DNA from: JBEDUK01 sp963781595
GTDB taxonomy: Bacteria; Actinomycetota; UBA4738
DNA length: 64,000 bases
Direction: 5' to 3'
Assembly: GCA_963781595.1 (NCBI GenBank)
Contig: CAWAGG010000001.1
Span: forward strand, 620,001 to 684,000
Shown: positions 34,654 to 43,370 of the stretch, piece after piece
How positions within the stretch are numbered: position 1 is the stretch's first letter
Layout: each line of letters begins with the position of its first letter
Notes under the pieces: generated by a model
What the model was told of the DNA's origin: nothing
Seen by the model: the letters and a program-made list of their open reading frames with translations, nothing else
The model's database searches: none
Position numbers and translations under genes: made by a program

Positions 34654-35250
34654 ATGGCTCCGCCCGTCCAGTCGGACCTGCGTCATCTCGATCCCGCGCG
34701 TCGCCTCGCGCTGCAGGCGGCGTCTCGCGCCGTTCTGGGCGCGTATCGGCTGTGGCGGGGTGAGCGCCTGTCACTGGGACGTTCGGTCGTCGCGAACCAT
34801 CGCCTCATCCTCAAGGGGCCGGGGACGATCGAGATCGGCGACGGCGCGAACCTGTTCGCGTTCGGCGTGGGGCGCCGCACCCGGATCGTCGCCAGGACGC
34901 GCGAGGCGGTCGTACGGGTCGGGCCGAACGCGCGGCTGAACGGCTGCGAACTCCACGCGGACGTCGGCATCGAGATCGGACGGGACTGCATCGTCGGGCA
35001 GGCGATCCTGCTCGACACGGACATGCACAGCACGGCCCCGAGCAGACGTACCGACCCGGACGCGCCGGTGCGCCGGGCTCCGATCGTCCTCGAGCCCAAC
35101 GTGTGGGTCGCACGCGCAGCCGCCATCCTGCCCGGGGTTCGGGTCGGCGAGGGCGCGATCGTGGGTTTCGGGTCGGTGGTCACGACGGACGTTCCCGCCG
35201 GCGCGATCGTGGCGGGCAATCCCGCGCGCGTGATCGGGAGCGCTGGTTGA
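34654..35250 (+). CDS. Hexapeptide-repeat acyltransferase (CatB/Maa-like)
   Basis: A 198-residue left-handed beta-helix acyltransferase. Hexapeptide turns are visible in TIEIGDGANLFAFG, VGIEIGRDCIVGQAI and VWVARAAAILPGVRVGEGAIVGFGSVVTTDVPAG, ending in VAGNPARVIG, the usual tail. HxT in LLDTDMHSTAP is the catalytic His region. It probably puts an acetyl group on a sugar hydroxyl. The stop overlaps the start of the AftD-like gene (TGATG), so the two are coupled. Confidence 0.88.
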   Translation: MAPPVQSDLRHLDPARRLALQAASRAVLGAYRLWRGERLSLGRSVVANHRLILKGPGTIEIGDGANLFAFGVGRRTRIVARTREAVVRVGPNARLNGCELHADVGIEIGRDCIVGQAILLDTDMHSTAPSRRTDPDAPVRRAPIVLEPNVWVARAAAILPGVRVGEGAIVGFGSVVTTDVPAGAIVAGNPARVIGSAG

Positions 35251-38200
35251 TGGCTGCCGACGCGGGCGCGACGGCGACGAGGATGGCCGCCAGGGCCGCG
35301 GACGGCCGGGACCGCGTCTGGGTACGCCGTGCCCGTCTGCTGATGTGGGCCGGCCTCGCCATCGCCATGATCTCGATGCCGTTCCTAGCGCTTCCGGGGA
35401 GGTACGTCAACGACACGCGCGATGCGCTCTGGCTGGCTCCCGGCTCATACCTCGCGCACGCGTTCCAGCTGTGGCACAGCAGCCCCTACCTCGGGTTCGA
35501 GCAGCACGACGGCATCGTGTTCCCGATGGCGGCGGTCGTCTGGGTGCTTCGATCCATCGGGCTCTCGGCGTGGACCGCCGAACGCGTCTGGCACGGCATG
35601 CTCCTGTTCGCGGCGGCCGCATTCACGATCCTCTTGGTCGACCGCCTACGAGGCTGGCGTTCCGTGACGGCGCCCCTGGTCGCGGGCCTCATCTACGCGC
35701 TCACACCGTTCGCGTTCGGATACGGGATCCCGTTCACGGGAACGTTCCTCGCCTACGTCACGCTGCCCCTGCTCGTGCTGATCGTGCTGATCGGGTCCCG
35801 GAACCCGGGCGTGAAGTGGCCGGCCGCGTTCGGCCTCGCCACGTTCCTGATGGGCGGCGGCAACGGCGCGCCCCAGGTCTACGCCCTGATCGTGTGCGGT
35901 CTGCTCCTCCTGTGGCTCGCGCTGTTCGATCGGCGCGTCCGAGCCCGGGACGTGCTCGCGTTCGGCGTGCCGGCCTTCGCGTTCTTCGTCGGGCTGAACG
36001 CGTACTGGCTGTTGCTCCTCCGCTCCGGAGAGATCGCGAACGCGCTTCGGTACTCCGAAGCGCCGAAGGTGATCAACGTCGACTCGAGCGTCGCCGAGTC
36101 GGTGCGGGGCCTGGGCCTGTGGCTCTTCTACGGTGGGGATGCCGCAGGTCCTTGGGTGCCGTCCGTCCGTGCGTTCATCGCCGTTCCGGCTGCTCGTGGT
36201 CGCGACGTTCGCCGTTCCGGTCGGCGGCCTTCGCCGCCGCGTGGCGGACACGATGGAGGCTCCGTCTCTTCTTCGTCCTGCTGGCGATCCTCTCGGTCTT
36301 CGTCGTCTCGGGGATCTTCCCGGTCACGTCCCCGACGCCGTTCGGCGCGCTCCTATCGGTGGGCCTACACGCACGTGCCAGGGGTCGGTGGCCTGCGGAC
36401 GACGTACAAGTTCGCCGCGGCGATCGAGCTCTCGCTCGCGGTCCTCGTGGGGATGGGCGTCGACCCGGCGCTCGCCGCGCTCCGTCGCGCGCGGCGCCCG
36501 TCGCTCGTCACGGCGGCCGCGGTGGCGGCAACGTTCGTCGTCATCGTCGCGAACGGCTTCCCGCTCTGGAGCGGCAACCTCTACCCGACGCGCGCGAGCA
36601 CACCCGCGATCCCCGCGTACTGGCACGAGGCCCTCGCGGACCTGGGCAGGCTCGACGGGCACTCACGCACGTTCTTCGCTCCCGCGATCGAGAAGGCGAC
36701 GTACCGGTGGGGCTCGCTGAAGGAGGGCATCGCCGCGGCTGCGCCCGACCTGCCGACGATCGTGCCGATCCGGCTGCCCGTCGGGGAGCGCTACGGATCG
36801 AACCTCCTGCGGGCGGTCGAGCAACCGTACTTCGAAGGGACGACGCGGCCGGCACGGCGACCCTGCTGCGCTACCTCGGCGTGTCGAACGTCGTCCTGCA
36901 GAACGACCTTGACTGGCGGGCCTGAGTCGCACCGCACGTCCGTTCGCCACCCAGGCCCTCGCCCGCGCGCCGGACATCGAATGTGGCACGCACGTACGGA
37001 GCGTCCGGCGAGAACGTGATGGACCTCCGCTCTGCAGCGGCACGATCGATCCACTGGCGAAGCTCGAGACGCACGCTCCACTCCCGTCGAGGTCCTCGAG
37101 GTTCGCGACCCGCGGCAGATCGTTCGCGCCGAGGGATCGCCTCCGGCCGGTGGTCTTCCGGTGACGGGTTCGGCCTCGCCGCCGCGGCGGCGGCCGGCCT
37201 GCTGAAGGGCGGCCCCCCGGTCCTGTATCGGGGACGATGACGCCCGAGCAGGTCTACGCCGCCGTAGGACGCGTGGCGCGCGGTTCGTGATCACCGATTC
37301 GAACCGCCGACGCGTGTGGTCCTTCACGACGCCACGGGGACACGCGTCGGCGACCCTCCCGTGCGGGTCGAGCGACCGGGGCTCCAGCAGACCCGGCTAC
37401 GGGTTGTTCGGCGAATCGCACCAGCACGCAGACGGTCGCCGTATACCCGGGCCTGCGCTCGATCCGAGCCTCGACGGACGCGTCGCCGGCCGGCTCGGTT
37501 CCGCAGTTCCGGCCGGCGCTCGGGTTCGACGGCGACCCGGCCACGTGGTGGCTGGCGGACCCGACGGGAGACGGGGTCGGCTCATGGATCGAGGCCGACC
37601 TCGCCCACCCGGTGACCATCTCCGCCCTCACCATCTCACGACGCCGCCCCGTCGCATCAGCCCGATCCATCCGCCAGGTGCGCATCGGACTCTCGACGGG
37701 GACCCGACTGACCGTGGCCGTGCGAAGCGGCGAGCCGACCTCGACCGTCCGGTTCCCCGCAACGCGGATCGACCGTGTCCGCGTGACCATCGAGCGCGTC
37801 GCACCGTCCCCAACGGGCCGTCCGACCGCGATCGCCGACATCGGCATCCCCGGACTCGACCCGGCCGAGATCTCCGGACCCCCGTGGACCTGCTGGGCGC
37901 GGCGCGTGCCACGCGGGGTGGCCTCGATGCGCTCGCCCGCGCTCCCCTGACCTACCTGTTCGAACGATCCAGGACCGCGACCGCCGCCGATCACGACGAG
38001 GAGACCACGATCGCGCGGCGCTTCGAGGTCCCGGGCGCCGCGTCGTTCGCGATGGCAGGAACGGCACGGCTGGATACCTCGGGGCGAGCGACCAGGCGAT
38101 CGACCGGCTCCCTCTACGGACCGCTCCCGGTCGTGGTCACGTCGTCGAGCCGCAGGCTCGGGAACCCCGGGGTCCGCGGGAGCGCGGCATTCGACGGGAC

Positions 38201-39067
38201 CCGACGACGGCTTGGGTGCCGGATGGCGCCGTCGGGCAGTGGCTGTCGGTGCGGTTCCCTCCACGTCGGATCGGTTCCATCGAGGTCCTGACGGATCTGC
38301 GGCCCGGGCGGGTGCCCATCACGGGCCTGCGCGCCGAGCTCTCGGACGGGACGACGGTGACCGGCCGGCCCCTGTCGGAGACGGGCGTGATCAGGTTCGC
38401 GTTCGCGCCACGGCGCGTCACCTCGGTTCGCCTCACCGTCACGTCGGTGTACGCCCGGGCCGGGCCCGGGGCCCCGGTCGCGATCCGGGACGTTCGGATC
38501 CCGGGCGTGTCGATTCGGCGCCTGCCGGCGAGCGCGCCCCTCGCGTGCACCGCGGATGCTGCGACGCTGGACGGAAGCCCCTTGTCGGTGCTGGCGCGCG
38601 GCACGATCGGTGATGCGCTGGCCGGACGGAACCTCGCGTTCCGGACCTGTCACGTCGCCGGCTCGGGCTTCGGGGCGGCGTCCACGATCTGCGCGTCGGC
38701 GGCGTGCTGCAGCCGACCGTGGTCACGCTCTCGAGCCCAGGCGCGACCCGCCATCTCGGCGCCTTCGCCACCGCCCCGCCTGACGTGGTCGAGCACGCGG
38801 GACGGACGCTACCGGATCCGGGTCACGGATGCCGCGGGGCCGTTCTTCCTGGTGATCGGGCAGAACGACAGCCCCAGCTGGCAAGCGTCGATCGCCGGGG
38901 CTGATCTGGGCTCGCCGATCCTGCTGGACGGGTACTCGGCGGGCTGGTACGTCACGCGCGCGGGGACGTACACGATCGACGTCCGCTACGGCCCGCAGCG
39001 GCTCTATGCGGTCGCGCTCGCTGTGAGTGCGTTCTCGCTCCTGATCGCGATCGTCGTGGTGCTGTGA
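35250..39067 (+). pseudogene. AftD-like alpha-(1->3)-arabinofuranosyltransferase, shredded by frameshifts
   Basis: Taken together the three forward frames spell one AftD-like protein of about 1270 residues. First, a GT-C membrane part (residues 1-305, with LPGRYVNDTRDALWLAPGSYL) is intact in frame to about 36175. Then LLVVATFAVPVGG, LRLFFVLLAILSVFVVSGI, WAYTHVPGVGGLRTTYKFA and LLRYLGVSNVVLQNDLDW follow in changing frames. From about 37.4 kb come two F5/8-type carbohydrate-binding repeats (FDGDPATWWLADPTGDG and the region near 38200). The end has LVIGQNDSPSWQASI and a last membrane helix, as in mycobacterial AftD. At least ten small indels are needed to join the frames. It may be a decaying gene or a stretch of poor consensus. 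Confidence 0.72.
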
Positions 39068-39110
39068 CGGCGATCGTCGGGCACCGCCGGCGACGCAGGA
39101 TGGTGGCGCC

Positions 39111-39821
39111 GTGAGTTGGCGATGGTTGCGGGCCGTGCTGGTCATCGCCATCCTCGGGCTCTTCGAGGGCGTCCCCGGCGTCGTGACCGGAGCCGCCCTG
39201 GCGATCGCGTTCGAGCTCGTCGGCGTCCCGGTCGGCGTCCTCTGGGGGACCGCGCTGCTCGCGATCGGCGCCGCGCCGCTCGCCATGATCGTGCAGATCA
39301 GGACGCTGCACCTGACGATCGGAGCGTCGTTCGCGACGTCGAACGTGCTCGCGCGCGCCCTCGTCGGCCTCGCCCTCGCGTGCGGGCTCTATGCCGCGAT
39401 CGCCGAGATGATGGGCGTTCGCGGCGCGCTATCGATCGCGCTGACCCCGTGGGAACGCGCGTCGCTCTTCATCCGCCGGCGTCGCGACCGCCTGGAAAGC
39501 GCCCGCGCGACCACCAGTTCAAGGAGGTCCTGGGCCGCCGAGCGACTGAAGTCGCTCATGCGTGCTCGGAGCGTGAGCGTGATCCGTTCGCCCGCGCCGA
39601 TGGCCCCGATCGCGACCCCCGAGCGCCCGTGGGCGGATGGGAAGAAGCCGGCATCGACGACCGACCCGGAGGGCTCGAAACGGCCGAGGTTCGACACCAG
39701 CACCGTGGAGCCGGTGCGTCGCTGCAGCGCGCGGACCGCGGCGAGCGCCCGCGTCGGCCCGGCCAGGCGCGGCGGACCCGACGGCTCGGGGCCCCTGGTC
39801 CGAAGCGCTTCGCGCACGTGA
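39111..39821 (+). CDS. Small multi-pass membrane protein, uncertain 3' end
   Basis: The first 105 residues look real: three to four hydrophobic segments (LRAVLVIAILGLFEGVPGVV, ALLAIGAAPLAMIVQ, ALVGLALACGLYAAIAEMMG) separated by short loops. After about residue 130 the composition becomes Arg/Ser-rich and lies antisense to the acyltransferase gene, so the true stop is probably near 39.5 kb, and one of the two genes may carry an indel there. It follows the AftD-like gene by 44 nt. Function unknown; a helper of the glycan pathway is possible from position only. Confidence 0.5.
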   Translation: MSWRWLRAVLVIAILGLFEGVPGVVTGAALAIAFELVGVPVGVLWGTALLAIGAAPLAMIVQIRTLHLTIGASFATSNVLARALVGLALACGLYAAIAEMMGVRGALSIALTPWERASLFIRRRRDRLESARATTSSRRSWAAERLKSLMRARSVSVIRSPAPMAPIATPERPWADGKKPASTTDPEGSKRPRFDTSTVEPVRRCSARTAASARVGPARRGGPDGSGPLVRSASRT

Positions 39822-40537
39822 TCCGGATCGGCCTCACGGACCCGGATGCGGAACCACGCCGAACCACGGCCGATGCCGGGCGACGTCCCCCCGCGGACGG
39901 ACGCACCGACCGCCACCACGATGCGGTCAGCGCGCGCGCCGTGCCTTGCGTTCCACGAACCGATCGCCGACGCGGCGGCTGCCACCAGATCGGCCGACCG
40001 CAGGCCGCCCCTCGCCGAGGCTCGGACCAGGTGATCGCCGACCGCCAAGGTCCCGCCGTCCGGCGCGATCCGTGTCGGCGGCCGGGCCACAGCCTCGAGC
40101 GCGCGCCCGAGCTGGTAGCCGCTCCGCGGGCGCCGCGCTCGCACCGACCCGAGGCCAGCGGCGTCCGTCTCGACGGGCTCGCCGAGCACGCTTCCCAGGA
40201 CCGCGATCAGTCCGAGCCCGTCCAGCACCGCGTGATGGCCCGCGACCAGGACGCGCGGGACATCGCTCCCGACGAGGATGCGACAGAACGGTCCGCCCGG
40301 CGCGTACGGCTCGTTCGCGAACGCCTCGACCTGATCGGTGAACCCCCGATGCGTGGCCTCGCGTACGGTCGGCGGCGGACCGGCTCGTCCGTCGTCCGGC
40401 CATGCGTTCCCGAGCCGCGCCGCGGCGGCGGCCGCCGCGACGGGATCGGTCAGGGCCGCGTCGAGGACGACGCTCCAGGTGATCTCGGGATGGGTGGCCG
40501 CGGGATCGGGACCCTCGCGCATCCGCGAGGCCTTCAT
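39389..40537 (-). CDS. Condensation-domain-like CoA-dependent acyltransferase
   Basis: A protein of about 382 residues with the hallmark HHxxxDG of the CoA-dependent/condensation superfamily: AGHHAVLDGLG, His102 and Asp106. The second half has IVVAVGASVRGG and TVLVSNLGRFEPSG, equivalent to the floor loop and DFGWG-like region. Relatives include PapA-type and wax-ester synthase enzymes that esterify sugars or polyketides with fatty acids. The last 25 residues (after ELVVARAL) are basic and odd; a one-base shift would end the protein near 39472. The ATG overlaps the stop of the upstream sulfotransferase-methyltransferase (ATGA), so they are coupled. Confidence 0.7.
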   Translation of the reverse strand: MKASRMREGPDPAATHPEITWSVVLDAALTDPVAAAAAAARLGNAWPDDGRAGPPPTVREATHRGFTDQVEAFANEPYAPGGPFCRILVGSDVPRVLVAGHHAVLDGLGLIAVLGSVLGEPVETDAAGLGSVRARRPRSGYQLGRALEAVARPPTRIAPDGGTLAVGDHLVRASARGGLRSADLVAAAASAIGSWNARHGARADRIVVAVGASVRGGTSPGIGRGSAWFRIRVREADPDHVREALRTRGPEPSGPPRLAGPTRALAAVRALQRRTGSTVLVSNLGRFEPSGSVVDAGFFPSAHGRSGVAIGAIGAGERITLTLRARMSDFSRSAAQDLLELVVARALSRRSRRRRMKSDARSHGVSAIDSAPRTPIISAIAA

Positions 40538-42237
40538 GCGGCCGGCGGCCGCCGCAGCAGGATCACGCAGTTCCACACCGCGACCTCGCGCATGGCGGGG
40601 ATGCGCGCGAGGACGCGCAGGCGCGGCCAGTACCGGGGTGCGACGTCGAGCACGTCGACGTCGAGGCGCTCGACGTCGCGCAGGACCGGCCCGATGTGCA
40701 CGGGGAAGAGCGTGCGACCCGGGACGTTCCAGGGTGGCGACGCTCCGCGGATCAGCCGATAGGCGCGCGGGCCGAGGCGCGGGCCCAGGTAGTGCAACGG
40801 GCTCCACTCGTGGCCGCCCATCGGTGAGTACCAGTTGGTCCAGGAGAGGTAGACGACGCCACCAGGGCGACAGACGCGGATGAGCTCACGGATCGAAGCC
40901 TCCGGACGGTCGGTGTGTTCGAGCACGTTCGAGGAGATCACGCCCTCGAAGGATGCGTCCGCGAACGGCAGCGCCTGCGCACGGCCGAGCACGAATCGCG
41001 CGGACCGGGCCCCGTCGATGCGACGGTCCCGCACGTCCAACCCGGTCACGCGGCACGCCCCGGCGGCTTCGATCGTAATCGGCAGGACGCCGTTTCCGGT
41101 CCCCACATCGAGCCACCCACCCTGGATCGGGACGCCACGGCTCCGGAGGTATCGGACGGTCAGATCGGCGACCGCCCGCGCGTAGGGCATCGGCTCGCGC
41201 CGATGGCGCGCGGCCAGCCGACCGATCTGGACCATCTCGGCGGCACTCGGACCGCCGCCGCGCGTCGCGGTCGAGCGATCCTCGTCGGCGCGCCGGGCCC
41301 CCGGGTCGGGGCGGTAGCCGTAGCGACGCGCGGTCGGCGCGGTCATGGCGGCGACCAGTGCCCGGTCCCGCGGGCGCATCTCGGTTCGCCACCGATCGTC
41401 GATCCGGAGCTCGACGTTACCGGAGACGAAGCGGATCGGGTTCCCGGCCATCGTGTGGGCGGGTTCGAGGTGCGCTCGGCCGTCGGCGACGAAGCTCAGG
41501 TCCGCCGGCCCGAGCCCGAGCGCGTCGACGATGTGGCCGAGGGTGCCCGTGGGTTCGGCCACGAGGTCCTCGTAGCGCGTCAGCACGTAGGACGAACCTC
41601 CGGCACGAAGGCCCTCGGCGGCCAGGTTCGCCATCGTCCAGGCCGCTGCGCTGCGCGCCACGGGGAACCGAGGCATGTCCTGTTCGCGCCAGTGGATCTC
41701 CGGCCGGCGCTTCGCACGCGTCCACGAGAAGGCGACCGCACGAGGGTCGCGAACCAGGTGCACGACCCGGACATCGAAGCCCGGTATCGACCGGAGCACG
41801 TACGCGTGCTGGGGATCCTTCGTCGAATCCACGAGCACCCGGGCACCGCTCACGCGCTGCAGCGCCACGTAGAGGGATGCGACGGCGTCCCGATAGGTGT
41901 CCAATCGCCGGCGGAAGCCGGCCGGCCACGCGCGGGGACCGATGCGAGGGATGTTCGCGAACGCATCGACGGAGCGCGCCATCCGGCCGAGCCGTATCGC
42001 GTCGACCCCGTCGAAGCCGCCGAACGCGAGCTCCGCCACCTCGATCCAGAAGGGGCACGAGCGGAACTCGCGGCCGCAGCCGCACGTCTGGTTCCCGACG
42101 AACGAGCGCTCCCAAACGTGACGCAGCTCGCCGAAGGACGCGAACCCGTCGATCTGGCCGAGGAGTCGGTCGAGCAGCGTGCTGCCCGTCCTCGCGTACC
42201 CGCCGATGAAGGCGATGCGAACGTTCGGCTCTGCCAT
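40534..42237 (-). CDS. Sulfotransferase-methyltransferase fusion protein
   Basis: A 567-residue two-domain enzyme. Residues 1-310 form a PAPS-dependent sulfotransferase: IGGYARTGSTLLDRLLG is the 5'-phosphosulfate loop, VHLVRDPRAVAFSW the 3'-phosphate site, and the end YGYRP is common in the family. Residues about 336-567 form a class I methyltransferase: WLDVGTGNGVLPI (376-386, SAM motif I), VTGLDVRDR, ISSNVLEHTDRPE and PGGVVYLSWTNWYSP. A charged linker (311-335) joins them. No shift in frame is seen. The pair suggests that one acceptor, perhaps a surface glycan, is both sulfated and methylated. The next gene is the acyltransferase, overlapping by 4 bases. Confidence 0.82.
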   Translation of the reverse strand: MAEPNVRIAFIGGYARTGSTLLDRLLGQIDGFASFGELRHVWERSFVGNQTCGCGREFRSCPFWIEVAELAFGGFDGVDAIRLGRMARSVDAFANIPRIGPRAWPAGFRRRLDTYRDAVASLYVALQRVSGARVLVDSTKDPQHAYVLRSIPGFDVRVVHLVRDPRAVAFSWTRAKRRPEIHWREQDMPRFPVARSAAAWTMANLAAEGLRAGGSSYVLTRYEDLVAEPTGTLGHIVDALGLGPADLSFVADGRAHLEPAHTMAGNPIRFVSGNVELRIDDRWRTEMRPRDRALVAAMTAPTARRYGYRPDPGARRADEDRSTATRGGGPSAAEMVQIGRLAARHRREPMPYARAVADLTVRYLRSRGVPIQGGWLDVGTGNGVLPITIEAAGACRVTGLDVRDRRIDGARSARFVLGRAQALPFADASFEGVISSNVLEHTDRPEASIRELIRVCRPGGVVYLSWTNWYSPMGGHEWSPLHYLGPRLGPRAYRLIRGASPPWNVPGRTLFPVHIGPVLRDVERLDVDVLDVAPRYWPRLRVLARIPAMREVAVWNCVILLRRPPAA

Positions 42238-42365
42238 GGCGTGGGCGATCCTGTCCAGGGCCGATGGCCCCTCAACATCGGAGGAACCGAGGGTACTTCG
42301 ACCGGTTCCGTTGATACCGGCCGGTAGGTTATCCTGTGCCGCCAGCCGACGCGGAGGGGGAGCGT

Positions 42366-43301
42366 TTGAAGCGGATCGTCGGGTACGTGCTGTTCACGCT
42401 GGGATTGGCGCTGATCTTCCTGGCGCCGTTCCTGCTGCTCTACTCCGTGCCACGACTGGAAAAGGCGCCGACCGACACCGACCAAGAGATCGTCTCGGAC
42501 GGGTTCGGAACCTACTTCAGCCCCAAGGCGCTGACGCTCGTCTCCGGACCGCTGCAGAACATCGAGGTCCTGAAGGGCGACCCACCGAAGAGCACGGACA
42601 CGGTGGCCGTCGTCAACTACACGTCGCACCTCGTCGACACGTCGACCAACGGATCCGTCGACTTCGACCAAGAGGTCTACGCGATGAACCGTTCCACCGG
42701 GGTCGCCGAGAACTGCTGCGGCGAGCAGCCGAAGATGTCCGGCCAGACCCTGAAGTTCCCGTTCGGTACCGAGCAGCAGACCTATCAGCTCTGGGACCCG
42801 ACCGGCAACCAGGCGTTCCCGGTGGCGTACGCGCGGACGGAGGATGTCGACGGCCTCGAGACCTACGTGTTCGAGGGCTCCTCGCCTCCGATCAAGACCG
42901 GGACGCTCGACCTGCCGAACTCACTGATCGGTCTGTCGAGCCAGGGCCAGGGGCAGACCGCGACCGACCGCATGTACCAGGCCGACACGACGGTATGGAT
43001 CGAGCCGCAGACCGGTCAGGTGATCGAGGGCCAGAAGATCATCCATCAGTGGGCGGCGTTGGGCGGCAAGACCGTGCTGGTCCTCGCGGACATCCACGTT
43101 CGCTATTCCCCGGCCACGGTCGCGCAGTTCGCCAGCGACGCGGAAGCGAACATCAAGCAGCTGAACATGGTCAAGACCACGATCCCGATCGCCTCGGTAG
43201 TGATCGGGATCATCCTGGCGATCGTCGGGTTCATCCTGATCCGGGGGAGCTCCCGCGGGACTGGGTCCTCGGCCGACGAGCCTCGGGCCGAGGCGGCCTG
43301 A
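42366..43301 (+). CDS. DUF3068 (PorA-like) membrane protein
   Basis: A 311-residue paralogue of the gene at 31.3 kb, intact. N-terminal helix (RIVGYVLFTLGLALIFLAPFLLLYS), extracytoplasmic domain with VPRLEKAPTD, a CCG pair, TLKFPFGTEQQTYQLWDP and TTVWIEPQTGQVIEGQ, and a C-terminal helix (IPIASVVIGIILAIVGFILIRG). The start is given as TTG at 42366 because GGAGGGGG lies 6 nt upstream; a GTG at 42336 is also in frame. The gene is divergent from the sulfotransferase gene and is followed by a GT-C-like gene. Function of the family is unsettled. Confidence 0.85.
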   Translation: MKRIVGYVLFTLGLALIFLAPFLLLYSVPRLEKAPTDTDQEIVSDGFGTYFSPKALTLVSGPLQNIEVLKGDPPKSTDTVAVVNYTSHLVDTSTNGSVDFDQEVYAMNRSTGVAENCCGEQPKMSGQTLKFPFGTEQQTYQLWDPTGNQAFPVAYARTEDVDGLETYVFEGSSPPIKTGTLDLPNSLIGLSSQGQGQTATDRMYQADTTVWIEPQTGQVIEGQKIIHQWAALGGKTVLVLADIHVRYSPATVAQFASDAEANIKQLNMVKTTIPIASVVIGIILAIVGFILIRGSSRGTGSSADEPRAEAA

Positions 43302-43370
43302 CGGCCCGGACCGCCCCGGCTCGCGACGGGAGCCACGGACCCAACCGGCCGCTCGGGTAGCGTTCCCCCG

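Noticed and set aside
36923..36925. In-frame TGA after QNDLDW in the AftD-like gene as a possible selenocysteine codon
   Set aside because: selA and selB made this tempting, but the family sequence continues in a different frame after the stop and no SECIS-like hairpin was seen.
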